DNA of 64,000 nucleotides from the NCBI RefSeq assembly GCF_026151335.1, contig NZ_JAMQPP010000001.1, one strand, 5' to 3'. Source of the stretch: Leptospira_A soteropolitanensis. Lineage in GTDB: Bacteria > Spirochaetota > Leptospiria > Leptospirales > Leptospiraceae. Below are positions 25,505-35,300 of the stretch, in pieces. How positions within the stretch are numbered: the first letter of the stretch is position 1; each line of letters opens with the position of its first letter. A model generated the notes under the pieces. It did no database searches, was not told the origin of the DNA, and saw nothing but the letters and a program-made list of their open reading frames with translations. Made by a program: the position numbers and the translations under genes.

Positions 25505-26202
25505 TTCGAAGTTGTAAGTAACCGTTCTACCCATTGTTTATCCATAACCAACAATCGATTTTTTTTTAAGTTTTCTTTTACAATCCATTTGATATGTTTA
25601 TTTTTATATTTTGCAATTTTTTCAAAAGCAATTTTACCTTCCTTAGGAAGAGAGGCAATCGCAACGCTCCATCCATATCCAAGAGTTTTTCGTAAAGAAA
25701 TTTGGTTTCCCGAAAGTTTTCCTTCAATTTTTTCAAAATCCAAAGTAATCTGATTAAGAATTTCTAATAGTTCATTAACAAAAGATTTTTCCTTTAATAG
25801 TTTGGGCTCACATAAAGCGGCAACAATAGCTCGCTTTTCTAAGTCATTGCCACTCATCCATTTCTTTAAGTTGGTGAGTATTTCTACTTTATGATTTTCT
25901 GTTATCTCTTGGATACCAATGGCAACTGATTCTCTAATCCTCCAGCTACTATGTGAAGCATATTTTCTTATGTTAGTTAATGTTTTTTTTATATTATTAT
26001 TGTTTAAAATACAATACCCAACAATTCCACACATCACTACAAATTCTTCAGGAGAATTGCTCAAATCTTCATTATAAAATGACAAACACTCGTTAACTTC
26101 ATTTTCAGATGCGTTTTTTGAAAATAAATACAAAAGCCCCAAATTACCTCTTGGCCCTGGTAGATGCGAATTTTTTAAAAGATGTTCAATTCGTTTGGTC
26201 AT
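25498..26202 (-). CDS. HEAT-like repeat protein
   Basis: A 234-residue all-helical protein with about five two-helix repeats such as 'IKKTLTNIRKYASHSSWRIRESVAIGIQEI' (read in parts) and 'ILTNLKKWMSGNDLEKRAIVAALC'. The 'WRIRESVAIG' element is the typical second helix of HEAT repeats. The N terminus 'RIEHLLKNSHLPGPRGNLGLL' is shared by a conserved family of unknown function. It probably acts as a scaffold in the cytosol; no catalytic site is visible. Confidence 0.7.
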   Translation of the reverse strand: MTKRIEHLLKNSHLPGPRGNLGLLYLFSKNASENEVNECLSFYNEDLSNSPEEFVVMCGIVGYCILNNNNIKKTLTNIRKYASHSSWRIRESVAIGIQEITENHKVEILTNLKKWMSGNDLEKRAIVAALCEPKLLKEKSFVNELLEILNQITLDFEKIEGKLSGNQISLRKTLGYGWSVAIASLPKEGKIAFEKIAKYKNKHIKWIVKENLKKNRLLVMDKQWVERLLTTSKS

Positions 26203-26483
26203 TGATTTGTTAAGGAATTAGATTTGATTGAACTATATATCTTTATAAGACACAACGATTTGAATTGCAATGGTCATATGGAACTCATTTCAATTAAAGA
26301 CAGTACGTTTCAAATTCTATGATTACCAAGAAACCAATTTTGTTTCTCCATTTGATTCCAACGAATATTTAAACTATTTTATAACTCTTACAGTGTATTC
26401 TTTACAAAACTATGAACTTTTCAAAATGAAATTTTTCGTAAAGCGAAGATTTGCTCGCGAAATTAGGTAAGTGTGATATAAGG

Positions 26484-26545
26484 AAACCATTGGGAGGCGG
26501 GTTCAGTTCCTCTCCCTCAATCGGGTGGGGATACCAATATCCAAT
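26484..26545. repeat. GC-rich stretch resembling intergenic repeat B
   Basis: This lies in the 417-bp gap between the HEAT-like gene and the cytochrome gene. It holds GGAGGCGGG and CCTCTCCCTCAATCGGGTGGGG, comparable with the 15740-15825 block. The rest of the gap is AT-rich with an open frame of 66 codons at 26270 that looks non-coding (no RBS, no family). Confidence 0.35.
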
Positions 26546-26619
26546 CTGTACCAATCCGCGAAAAACCCTCCTAATTCCCCTTGACCAAAAACATCTGCTC
26601 GAGTCTCTTTGCTCCACCT

Positions 26620-27498
26620 ATGAAAAAAATTTCGCGTATCCTTATGATCACCTTTCTATCCTTAGTGGGCATTCTCGTAGCGTTAATCACGACCATCTAT
26701 GCATTGAGTTCCGCTCGTATGAACAAAATTTACGAAGTAAAGTCTGTCCCTATTCCTAAATTTTCCAAACCTATAGATATCGCAGAGGGAAAGCGTATCT
26801 ACCAATCCAGAGGATGTGGGGATTGCCATGACGTTAACGGAAGCGGAAAAACCTTTATTGATGATCCCGCCATAGGAACCTTATCTGGATCTAACCTAAC
26901 AGCAGGTATAGGAGGAGTTTTATCTGATAATACTGATGAAGAACTTGCTATTGCGATTCGCGACGGTGTTGGAAGAAAAGGCAAAGCTTTAATCTTTATG
27001 CCTTCTACAGATTTTCAAGGTATGACCAATGAAGATGTTGGTAAATTAATCTCCTATTTACGTTCCACCCCCGCTGTTGACAAACCACAAGGCGAAGTCA
27101 AACCAGGACCGTTGGGCAGATTTCTATTTTTAATTGGAGAAATTCCTGTTTTCGTATCTGCGGAAATCATTAATCATGAAAGAAACCACCTTACAAATAT
27201 TACACCCTCTATATCTATAGAATATGGAAAATATGTTGCATCAACATGTACAGGGTGTCATGGATTTGATTTAAAAGGTGGGCCTATCCAAGGTGCCCCA
27301 CCAGAATGGCCTTCGGCACAGAATATAAGTAAAAATGGTCTCGGTCATTATACAGAAGCAAACTTTATCAAAACCATCAGAACAGGAAAACGTCCCGATG
27401 GTTCTGAAATGAAATTCCCAATGCCTTGGAAAAGTTTAGGGCAACTAACAGATACTGAACTTAAGGCACTTTGGATGTATTTACAAACGATTAATTAA
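26620..27498 (+). CDS. Dihaem cytochrome c, membrane-anchored
   Basis: A 292-residue protein with an N-terminal hydrophobic anchor (about residues 5-28) and two c-type haem sites, 'CGDCH' and 'CTGCH', each with a later Met ('MPSTDFQGM'; 'MKFPMPWKSLG') as likely axial ligand. It is an electron-transfer protein facing the periplasm, similar to the cytochrome subunits that pair with gluconate or sorbosone dehydrogenases, but no dehydrogenase gene is adjacent. ATG 26620 (MKKISRI) was chosen because it begins the signal anchor; a TTG at 26581 lies in AT/GC-mixed intergenic DNA. It ends 5 bp from the convergent protease gene. Confidence 0.88.
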   Translation: MKKISRILMITFLSLVGILVALITTIYALSSARMNKIYEVKSVPIPKFSKPIDIAEGKRIYQSRGCGDCHDVNGSGKTFIDDPAIGTLSGSNLTAGIGGVLSDNTDEELAIAIRDGVGRKGKALIFMPSTDFQGMTNEDVGKLISYLRSTPAVDKPQGEVKPGPLGRFLFLIGEIPVFVSAEIINHERNHLTNITPSISIEYGKYVASTCTGCHGFDLKGGPIQGAPPEWPSAQNISKNGLGHYTEANFIKTIRTGKRPDGSEMKFPMPWKSLGQLTDTELKALWMYLQTIN

Positions 27499-27503
27499 TC
27501 GTA

Positions 27504-29954
27504 TCACTTCTCTTTACTAAAACTTAGTTCCACACCGTTTTCAATTTCTTTGAGCGATTGGAACTGAGCTAAAGAGTTTCCTTCCAATGATTTAGATAAT
27601 TCAAATAAAAATCCATTAGCTCTTAACGTTTGACTCCCCGGTATCCATGTACCTTTGAATTGACGAATATCTTTATCACCTAACGTAAATTTAGCGATAA
27701 AATCTTGCCCATTCCCAGCGATCTCAATTCCTACTGTTTGCGGTCCCATTTTCGGATTCCAATACATTGAAGTCCAGGTACCGACAAAAGAAGCAGGCAA
27801 TTCCTCTAGTGAAAATGCCCTTTTCTTAACATTTACTTTTGGTTCATTCCAAAAAACAGATACAAAATTTGAATCTTTAGACTCAGAACCAAATTCTGAT
27901 TTAGAACGTACTGAGTATAAGAATAGATCACCTGACTTTCCAGGAAAAGTTTCGCTATAAGAATTTTTATTACCTTCTACAGAGGAAACAAATTCAAATT
28001 TTCCAGTCTTTCCATTTCCATTCAATTGTTTGCGATAAATATAATATTCAAAACTATCCTTTACCAAATCCCATTTTAAGCTGATTAATTTATCTTTTCC
28101 AAAAATTCCCGAGGTAAGTTTTTTGGGAGGAGGCAAAGAGACTCCGCCAGCTCTTTTAGTTAAAACAGGATCTGTTTTCCCAAACGCCACTTCACTTGGT
28201 TCTGCATATCCTAAGTCATTTGCAGATATAATAGTATATAAATATGGTTTTCCATTTTGGATTGTTAAGTCAGTATCCGTGAAACTTGTTCCAGTAATTT
28301 CAAATTGCCCAGAAGGTTCTGCTCTTTCATCAAATCGATACAAGTAATAGATTTTTGCCCCTGGAGCAGCATTCCAATTTAAAACAATTTTATTGGCAAA
28401 TTCACCATTAGTTGCTGTTAAATGACTGACTTGATTCGGCAACAAGTTTTGGTCAGCAACATCAACGATCACTGAATCACTCCAATCACTAGATTGCTTT
28501 GAAGGTAATATGGCACTCACGCGATAATAATTTGATTCACCTACTTTGGGAGAAGAATCTATAAAGTTAGAAGTTTTACTTGTTCCGATGTTTTTCCATT
28601 TCAATTCTGAGTCTGCACGTGCAATTGTATAACTATTTGCTCCATCCAGTTCAGACCAACTTAATTCTACATTCGGCATAGTTCCGCTAACATAAACCAC
28701 ACCATTGAGACCAACCACCTGACCCAAACTCCCAACTACATTTGATTCAGCAGCTGTAAATCCCTCCACTTCCAAAGAAGAATCAGATACTTCTTCAGCA
28801 CTTATGGAAACAATTTTATACACATATTTAGAGTTAGGTGATACTGAAATGTCAGTAAAACTTGGTATATCGGAATAAGCGAGATCATAAAATTCTGACT
28901 CATCTTTTCTTTGAATCAAATAGGCAACAGCTAAGTCTTGTTTTTTCCAAGTCAAAATAATCTTAGAGTCAAATTCTCCTTTTGAAACTCTAATTTCATT
29001 CGGAGGAAGTAGAGGTACCTTTGTTGGGATTGTAGTTAGATTCGGCGTATTCTGAGGTTTGGGTTCATCAATAATAGCATAAGTTTCTTGTCCAACTTTA
29101 GCGAGCATGGAATAAGAAACCCAACCAAATCCTTTATCACCCCAATTGGTTCCCCAAGAGTTTTGTAATTTAAACGCTCCTTTTTTTCCTGACTTGGATT
29201 TTTTATTATCATCATACCCGACAATCGTCATGGCGTGACCACCATAACTCTGCCCGCCATTCTCATCATAAATGTTAGAGCCTTTTAATTTATAGAATGC
29301 ATCATCAATGATCATTCCGACCATAACTACGTTCTTACTGACTAATACCCGTTTAATTTCATCTGGGTTTTTAAAGTTAAGTCTAGAGAAGGATTTAATT
29401 TTGTATTTAAGTGCTTCTTTTTTGGAAGATTGCGATGGTTGTGTAAGATAATCTTTATCAGAATAAGGCATACTACTCCAAGGAGCAACACCGCTAGTCT
29501 TCAAAAATTCCATTGTTTTGTAATAGTATAACCCTTTATCTTCTCCACCATTTTGTTGGTTGTAAATAAAGGCTGGTGAAAATACAAAATTTCCTTTTCC
29601 GCCAGCAAACGGCGGATCATATTCAGAAACCTGTCCTTTGTTTTTTAATAGATATGATTTGATTGCGTAACCGGTGGCCCAAGCCACACAGCTATTTTGC
29701 CTTCCTTGATTTCCAACAGGCGGCATCTGTGAAGAGAGATCAACGGATTTAGGTAGTTCATCAAAGGAATTAAAATCTCTTTTGAGAGGAATACTGTCTT
29801 GGATTTCTTTGGAACTGGGAATGTATCCACAAGAAAAAGTTCCAGGCTTGCATCCTGGAGAACGTACGCTACTTGGGTCAAAGTCTTCAGCAAAAATTGC
29901 AGTAGAAATTACAAGGCAAAGCCCTATCACTTTCCAATTTGGTTTTAAATTCAT
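27504..29954 (-). CDS. Secreted papain-like (C1) cysteine protease with Fn3-like repeats
   Basis: An 816-residue exported protein with a signal peptide ending near residue 22 (STAIFA). The protease domain (about 65-290) has the papain triad: oxyanion Gln and C89 in 'GNQGRQNSCVAWATG', H240 in 'YGGHAMTIVGYDD' and N265 in 'QNSWGTNWGDKGFGW'. Then come about four fibronectin-III-like repeats (about 310-700), each with 'KIILTWKK..AVAYLIQR' or 'IYYLYRFDE' strands, and a C-terminal beta domain ('GTWTSMYWNPKMGP'). A short Cys-containing pro-region (C35, C42) precedes the domain. It probably degrades extracellular protein or remodels the surface. The start overlaps the stop of the upstream exported protein gene by ATGA. 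Confidence 0.88.
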   Translation of the reverse strand: MNLKPNWKVIGLCLVISTAIFAEDFDPSSVRSPGCKPGTFSCGYIPSSKEIQDSIPLKRDFNSFDELPKSVDLSSQMPPVGNQGRQNSCVAWATGYAIKSYLLKNKGQVSEYDPPFAGGKGNFVFSPAFIYNQQNGGEDKGLYYYKTMEFLKTSGVAPWSSMPYSDKDYLTQPSQSSKKEALKYKIKSFSRLNFKNPDEIKRVLVSKNVVMVGMIIDDAFYKLKGSNIYDENGGQSYGGHAMTIVGYDDNKKSKSGKKGAFKLQNSWGTNWGDKGFGWVSYSMLAKVGQETYAIIDEPKPQNTPNLTTIPTKVPLLPPNEIRVSKGEFDSKIILTWKKQDLAVAYLIQRKDESEFYDLAYSDIPSFTDISVSPNSKYVYKIVSISAEEVSDSSLEVEGFTAAESNVVGSLGQVVGLNGVVYVSGTMPNVELSWSELDGANSYTIARADSELKWKNIGTSKTSNFIDSSPKVGESNYYRVSAILPSKQSSDWSDSVIVDVADQNLLPNQVSHLTATNGEFANKIVLNWNAAPGAKIYYLYRFDERAEPSGQFEITGTSFTDTDLTIQNGKPYLYTIISANDLGYAEPSEVAFGKTDPVLTKRAGGVSLPPPKKLTSGIFGKDKLISLKWDLVKDSFEYYIYRKQLNGNGKTGKFEFVSSVEGNKNSYSETFPGKSGDLFLYSVRSKSEFGSESKDSNFVSVFWNEPKVNVKKRAFSLEELPASFVGTWTSMYWNPKMGPQTVGIEIAGNGQDFIAKFTLGDKDIRQFKGTWIPGSQTLRANGFLFELSKSLEGNSLAQFQSLKEIENGVELSFSKEK

Positions 29955-30577
29955 GGTTTCATCCTTTCTATGATTTGTATGATACTATTTTTTTGATTCC
30001 ATTCTGGATTGTTACGATCTTCCAATTGATAATAAAACTTTGATTTGGTGGATTCTAAATAAAATGAAACGTAATTATAACTGACACCTGTCATTTGTAC
30101 TTTAGGAACATCTTCCATCGGTAGATGATTGATTTCATATAAAAAAAGCGATTCCATCCATTTTTGATATTTTTGTGGAGCAATCTCTTTTGATTCATTT
30201 AAAATCAATTTCCCTTTCTCCACTACTCGACGAGATAAGATAATTCTATTTTTTTCAGTCTCTAACTGAAATTGTTTTGCAAACCGAAACTCAGGCGCAA
30301 CAGCACCAGAGCTTTCATCCCAAACGATCTTCATCGGCTTCCAATATCCTTTTTCGTTTTTAAGTTTTAAAGTTTCCGTTGGGATTTTTTTTGGTTTCAA
30401 TTTTGTTATTTTATTAGTTTTATCCTTCCTCTTTGCATCAGAAACTGGGGATGGATTTGGAGTTGTCTTTGTATTCGGCTCTGCTTTCCTCTCCACTCCA
30501 GCCAAAACAAGACAAATTAAGAGAAGAATTAATTTTATATATGAAATCAAAGTGGATCGATCAAATCTTGTTCTCAA
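29951..30577 (-). CDS. Exported Lys-rich hypothetical protein, partner of the C1 protease
   Basis: A 208-residue protein with a hydrophobic N-terminal segment (about 14-27) and then a Lys/Pro/Thr-rich low-complexity linker (about 33-70) before a compact beta-rich region ('KFYYQLEDRNNPEWNQKN'). No family recognised. The start is uncertain: TTG 30577 as given or an in-frame TTG at 30550; neither has a good RBS. Its stop overlaps the protease ATG (ATGA), so coupled translation suggests a chaperone, inhibitor or anchoring role for the protease. That role is an inference from position only. Confidence 0.55.
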   Translation of the reverse strand: MRTRFDRSTLISYIKLILLLICLVLAGVERKAEPNTKTTPNPSPVSDAKRKDKTNKITKLKPKKIPTETLKLKNEKGYWKPMKIVWDESSGAVAPEFRFAKQFQLETEKNRIILSRRVVEKGKLILNESKEIAPQKYQKWMESLFLYEINHLPMEDVPKVQMTGVSYNYVSFYLESTKSKFYYQLEDRNNPEWNQKNSIIQIIERMKP

Positions 30578-30651
30578 AAGAAAACAAGACTTTTTTAGTT
30601 ATAAAACAGTGTTCGAAAGTTATAAAAAATGAGCCGTAGAAAGATAGAAGA

Positions 30652-32352
30652 TTAGCTACTGCTAATTTCTGCTTTCAGCCACTTTTTCTCTCCAATGGAT
30701 TTCTTCATATTTTCAATGAGTGCCACTGTGATGTTCGTATTGAGTTTTACCATATCAGGATCTTGTGCAAAAACAATCATTTCATCAATGATGTAGTCTA
30801 TTAAGTTCTCGATAGACTTTCTTCCCGAAGGATCAGTTGCCATCGCCACTGTTGCCTGTGAAATTGCAGAATAAATAGTTAAACTAATTTGTTTGGTAAG
30901 ATTTGCCTGCATGTCCTTAGGAAGTAACGATATTGGTTTCATATTCGCGGAAACACGCTCAGATACTTCAGTCACTAGGTTCTGAATCAAAGCTTGTAAG
31001 TTTGGATTCTGAGCCGATTTAGCAATATTTTTAATCGCAACTTTTTTAAGTTCATCTCGATTTTGGTCAATGGCATTCACGAGTTGATCAAGTGAATTTC
31101 CAGATTTTACTTCATTCTGAGTTTCTGTAAGAATCTGAATGGTGACAATATCAGAAATTTCTTCTTTGATGATATTGGAATAATATCTCAAAGTTTTACT
31201 AATCAAGTCGTTCCCTAAAATACGAGTGAATTGGTTGGTTTGTAACATTAGATAAATTTTATAGACCCGAACCAAACGAAAGAAACGAAATGTAGCTATA
31301 GGAACGAGTCCTAATACATCATACCAATGATAAATGGGATATAAAAACCAAGCTATATAAGTTTTATTTTTGATTGCTATAAGCCAACTCAGTATAAATT
31401 CAGCCAAAAAGAAAAACAGAAACGGTGCATCTAACAATAAGTAGTTGTTTACTGGGCTTCCATCTGATGCGATGGCTCGGTAATAGTTGAGAGCAAAATA
31501 TTCTTTAAATTGAGAATTGAAAAATTCAATTTTTTGTTCTAAGGATCTGTTTTGGTCTCTCCAAAACCAGGCGAATGCCACAACAGTCGATGGAATTCGG
31601 TCTCTGTTCAAAACCGGATCTAATTCTTGCCTTAATTTGATATCCCGAGCTTTTGTTTTGTGTGTTTGGTATTCATTTTTAATTTTTGTTTGAATTTCCG
31701 TTAGGAATTTTGTTTGTCCAGACATGGCAAACGGATTAGTTTCTACAATCTCCAACATCCGTTTGTCCATCTTCTGAAGAATAGATAAAATTTCTTTCGA
31801 CTCATTTGCCTCAACACTCAAACGGTTGATAAAAGCATATTTTTCAGAAAGTTCACCTAAAGTTGTGATTTCATCTGTTTCTTCCATAACACTAAAAAAA
31901 TCATTGAGTTGAACCAATATATCTTCCACTTTTTTTCGGCGGACTTGGACGTCTTCAATTTGAATCGCCGACTCAAAGTTAGCATATAAGGAATCAAACT
32001 TTTCATTTGCTACCTGTGATTTTAAAGAAGTTAGAGTTTTGTAAATCTCTTCTCTCGTGATTTTTCTTTGGTTTTCTCGAAAACTATCATCACGCAGTTG
32101 AGTTAAATATTTTAAATCCTCCACCAAATCAGTGTAGGCGGTTGTGGTTCGATGAGGTTCAATTCCTAAAATTGGTTTGTCATAAAGTTTTAAAATTTCT
32201 GGGAATTTGTGAAAGTAAAACGGCCGCAAACTTAAATAACTTAAATCAAAAATAATGAGGGCCAAGTTCCCAAGGACAACAAAAACCATTGTTACGTCCC
32301 AGAGTAATGGAATTCCTAGTTTGTGTTTTTTGATTAAATCCCAAGAAATCAT
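30652..32352 (-). CDS. Voltage-sensor-like membrane protein with large S1-S2 insert and no pore
   Basis: A 566-residue protein. A first membrane helix lies at about 17-42. A soluble, helical stretch of about 260 residues follows. Three hydrophobic segments then come at about 303-327, 333-352 and 355-371. They match S2-S4 of voltage-gated channels: acidic 'FLAEFILSWLIAI' (S2), 'HWYDVLGLVP' (S3, with the conserved Asp) and S4 with R356, R359, R362 and K365 spaced by three. No pore helix or selectivity filter follows; the last 190 residues are cytosolic and helical. It may be a stand-alone voltage sensor or a regulator. A gap of about 75 bp separates it from the exported protein gene downstream. 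Confidence 0.7.
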   Translation of the reverse strand: MISWDLIKKHKLGIPLLWDVTMVFVVLGNLALIIFDLSYLSLRPFYFHKFPEILKLYDKPILGIEPHRTTTAYTDLVEDLKYLTQLRDDSFRENQRKITREEIYKTLTSLKSQVANEKFDSLYANFESAIQIEDVQVRRKKVEDILVQLNDFFSVMEETDEITTLGELSEKYAFINRLSVEANESKEILSILQKMDKRMLEIVETNPFAMSGQTKFLTEIQTKIKNEYQTHKTKARDIKLRQELDPVLNRDRIPSTVVAFAWFWRDQNRSLEQKIEFFNSQFKEYFALNYYRAIASDGSPVNNYLLLDAPFLFFFLAEFILSWLIAIKNKTYIAWFLYPIYHWYDVLGLVPIATFRFFRLVRVYKIYLMLQTNQFTRILGNDLISKTLRYYSNIIKEEISDIVTIQILTETQNEVKSGNSLDQLVNAIDQNRDELKKVAIKNIAKSAQNPNLQALIQNLVTEVSERVSANMKPISLLPKDMQANLTKQISLTIYSAISQATVAMATDPSGRKSIENLIDYIIDEMIVFAQDPDMVKLNTNITVALIENMKKSIGEKKWLKAEISSS

Positions 32353-32390
32353 AAAGTCACCAAGGGTAGATGCACTACCCCTTCCTTTGT

Positions 32391-35300
32391 TTACATGTTA
32401 CGGCGGTACTGACCTCCCACTTCGTACAAAGCGTGTGAGATCTGCCCTAAGGACGCCACTTTCACCGTTTCGAGTAACTCTTGAAAGATATTTTCTTTCG
32501 CACGAGCTACTTGTTTTAATTTTGTAATCGCAAACTCTGTTTTGCCTTCATTTCGTTTTTGAAACGCCTTCAAATTTTCAATTTGTTGTTGTTTCTCCTC
32601 ATCTGTCGAACGAATCACCTCACCAGGAATGACAGTCGGTGATCCATTGCGATTGAGAAATGTATTCACACCAATGATCGGGTACTCACCAGTATGTTTT
32701 AAGGTTTCATAGTGGAGGGACTCTTCTTGGATTTTATTCCTTTGGTACATCCGCTCCATCGCACCAAGTACCCCACCCCTTTCGGTCAGACGATTAAATT
32801 CTGTTAAGATGGCTTCTTCGACTAAATTGGTAAGTTCTTCAATGATAAAAGCACCCTGTAATGGGTTTTCATTTTTGGCAAGACCAAGCTCTCTATTGAT
32901 GATAAGCTGGATGGCAACGGCCCTGCGAACCGATTCTTCTGTGGGAGTTGTGATGGCTTCATCATAAGCATTGGTATGAAGCGAATTACAATTGTCATAA
33001 ATTGCGTATAATGCCTGCAATGTGGTTCGAATATCATTAAAATCAATTTCTTGAGAGTGTAGCGACCGACCTGATGTTTGGATATGGTACTTTAACATTT
33101 GAGATCGTTCATTGGCTCTGTATTTGAACTTCATGGCTTTGGCCCAAATCCGTCGTGCCACACGGCCAATCACGGAATATTCGGGATCAATCCCATTTGA
33201 AAAAAAGAAAGATAGGTTCGGAGCAAACTCATTGATGTCCATCCCGCGACTTAAATAGTATTCTACATAAGTAAATCCATTGGCTAAGGTAAAGGCAACT
33301 TGGGTAATAGGATTGGCACCAGCTTCTGCTATATGGTATCCACTAATCGAAACCGAATAAAAATTTCGAACTGCATTTTGGATGAAGTGGTGTTGGATAT
33401 CCCCCATCATCTTTAAAGCAAATTCCGTAGAGAAGATACAAGTGTTTTGGGCTTGGTCTTCTTTGAGTATGTCCGCTTGCACCGTTCCTCGCACTTGCGA
33501 AAGGGCTTCTTTTTTTAATTTTTCATAAACATCTTTAGGTAATACTTCATCACCCGTCACACCAAGAAGCATTAATCCCAAACTATTGTTAGTTTCAGGA
33601 AGTGCCCCATCGAAACTCGGAACCACTTGCCTTTTGGCCGCGTAGATTTTTTGAATTTGGGAATTCACTTCTTCCGTTTTCCCTTCCGCGCGTATGTATT
33701 TCTCACAAGCTTGGTCAATGGCAGCATTCAAAAAAAATGCAAGCACCATTGGTGCGGGTCCATTGATGGTCATGGAAACCGAAGTGGAAGGATCACAAAG
33801 ATCAAAACCTGAATAAAGTTTTTTAGCATCATCAAGTGTGGCAACATTCACACCAGAGTTTCCGATTTTTCCATAAATATCAGGACGAATGTCTGGATCT
33901 TCCCCATACAAAGTCACAGAGTCAAAAGCAGTTGACAGTCGTTTGGCGGGCATTCCCGAACTCAAATAATGGAAACGACGATTGGTTCTTTCTGGCCCAC
34001 CTTCTCCGGCAAACATACGTGTCGGATCTTCTCCACTTCGTTTGTAAGGATACACTCCCGCCGTATAAGGAAAAAAACCTGGGAAGTTTTCTTGGTAAGA
34101 CCAATGTAAAATATCACCCCAATCGACAAAACGCGGTGTGGCAATTTTTGGAATTTTCAAATGGCTGAGAGAAACCGTATAGTTATCCACTTTGATTTCT
34201 TTGCCACGAACAAAATAAGAATACTGTTCTTTGCGAAAGGATTCAATTTTTTCAGACCAAGTATCCAATATGTTTTTGGATTCAAGTGATAAAGAATCCC
34301 ATAACGATTGATACTCGGATTCCAAGTCTTTAGTTGGTTTTCCCTTTTTGGTTAAAACGGAAATGGCACCTTTTAGTTGGTAGGCGGATCTTGCAATTTC
34401 TGCTTCTTTGGAAATCCACTCAGCATTCCGATCAATTTCTTCTTTAATTTCTGTTAAATACCGAACACGGTCAGGCGGTAGCACAACAGATGCCTCTCTT
34501 CCCGTTTGGTTTTTTAGGTATTTCGATTTCCAATCCAATTGGCACTTGGCAATCACGACACCAATCAAATGGGCATAGAGTTCATCCGTTCCTGCATCTT
34601 GGAACTGAGACGCGATGGTTCCAAACACCGGCATTACATCTATTGGATCATTGAATAAATTGCGAGACCTTTGGTATTGTTTTTTAACATCCCGAAGGGC
34701 ATCCAGTGCCCCGCGTTTGTCAAACTTGTTGATCGAAATCACATCCGCGTAATCGATCATATCAATTTTTTCTAACTGAGTGGCGGCACCATACTCCGGT
34801 GTCATCACGTATAACGAAACATCGGCGACTTCCGTAATTTCAGAATCACTTTGTCCTATCCCAGCAGTTTCAACTATGATGAGATCATATCCGGCAGATT
34901 TTAAAATTTGAATGGCACCTTTCACACTTCTGTTGAGTGCAATGTTTGCTTCTCTTGTTGCAAACGATCTCATATACACTCTTTCGTTAAAAATGGAATT
35001 CATTCGAATTCGATCCCCGAGGAGGGCCCCACCTGTTTTTCGTTTGGATGGATCGACAGAAAGTATCGCTATAGTTTTGTCTGGAAAGTCATGTAAATAC
35101 CGACGAACGAGTTCATCAGTTAAAGAAGATTTACCAGCTCCACCAGTTCCTGTAATCCCAAGAACGGGAATGTTTTTTTGCGGCGGGGGAAATTCTAAAT
35201 TAATGGAGTAATTTGTTTTTTCTTGCAGAAGTGAAAATTCCATCTGCGTGATGGCTTGTCCAAGTGCTAAATAGTTTTTCTTTTGGATTTGTGACGCTAG

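Noticed and set aside
26270..26470. 66-codon frame in the gap before the cytochrome c gene
   Set aside because: No RBS, no family features and low-complexity AT-rich codon use. I treat the gap as non-coding.
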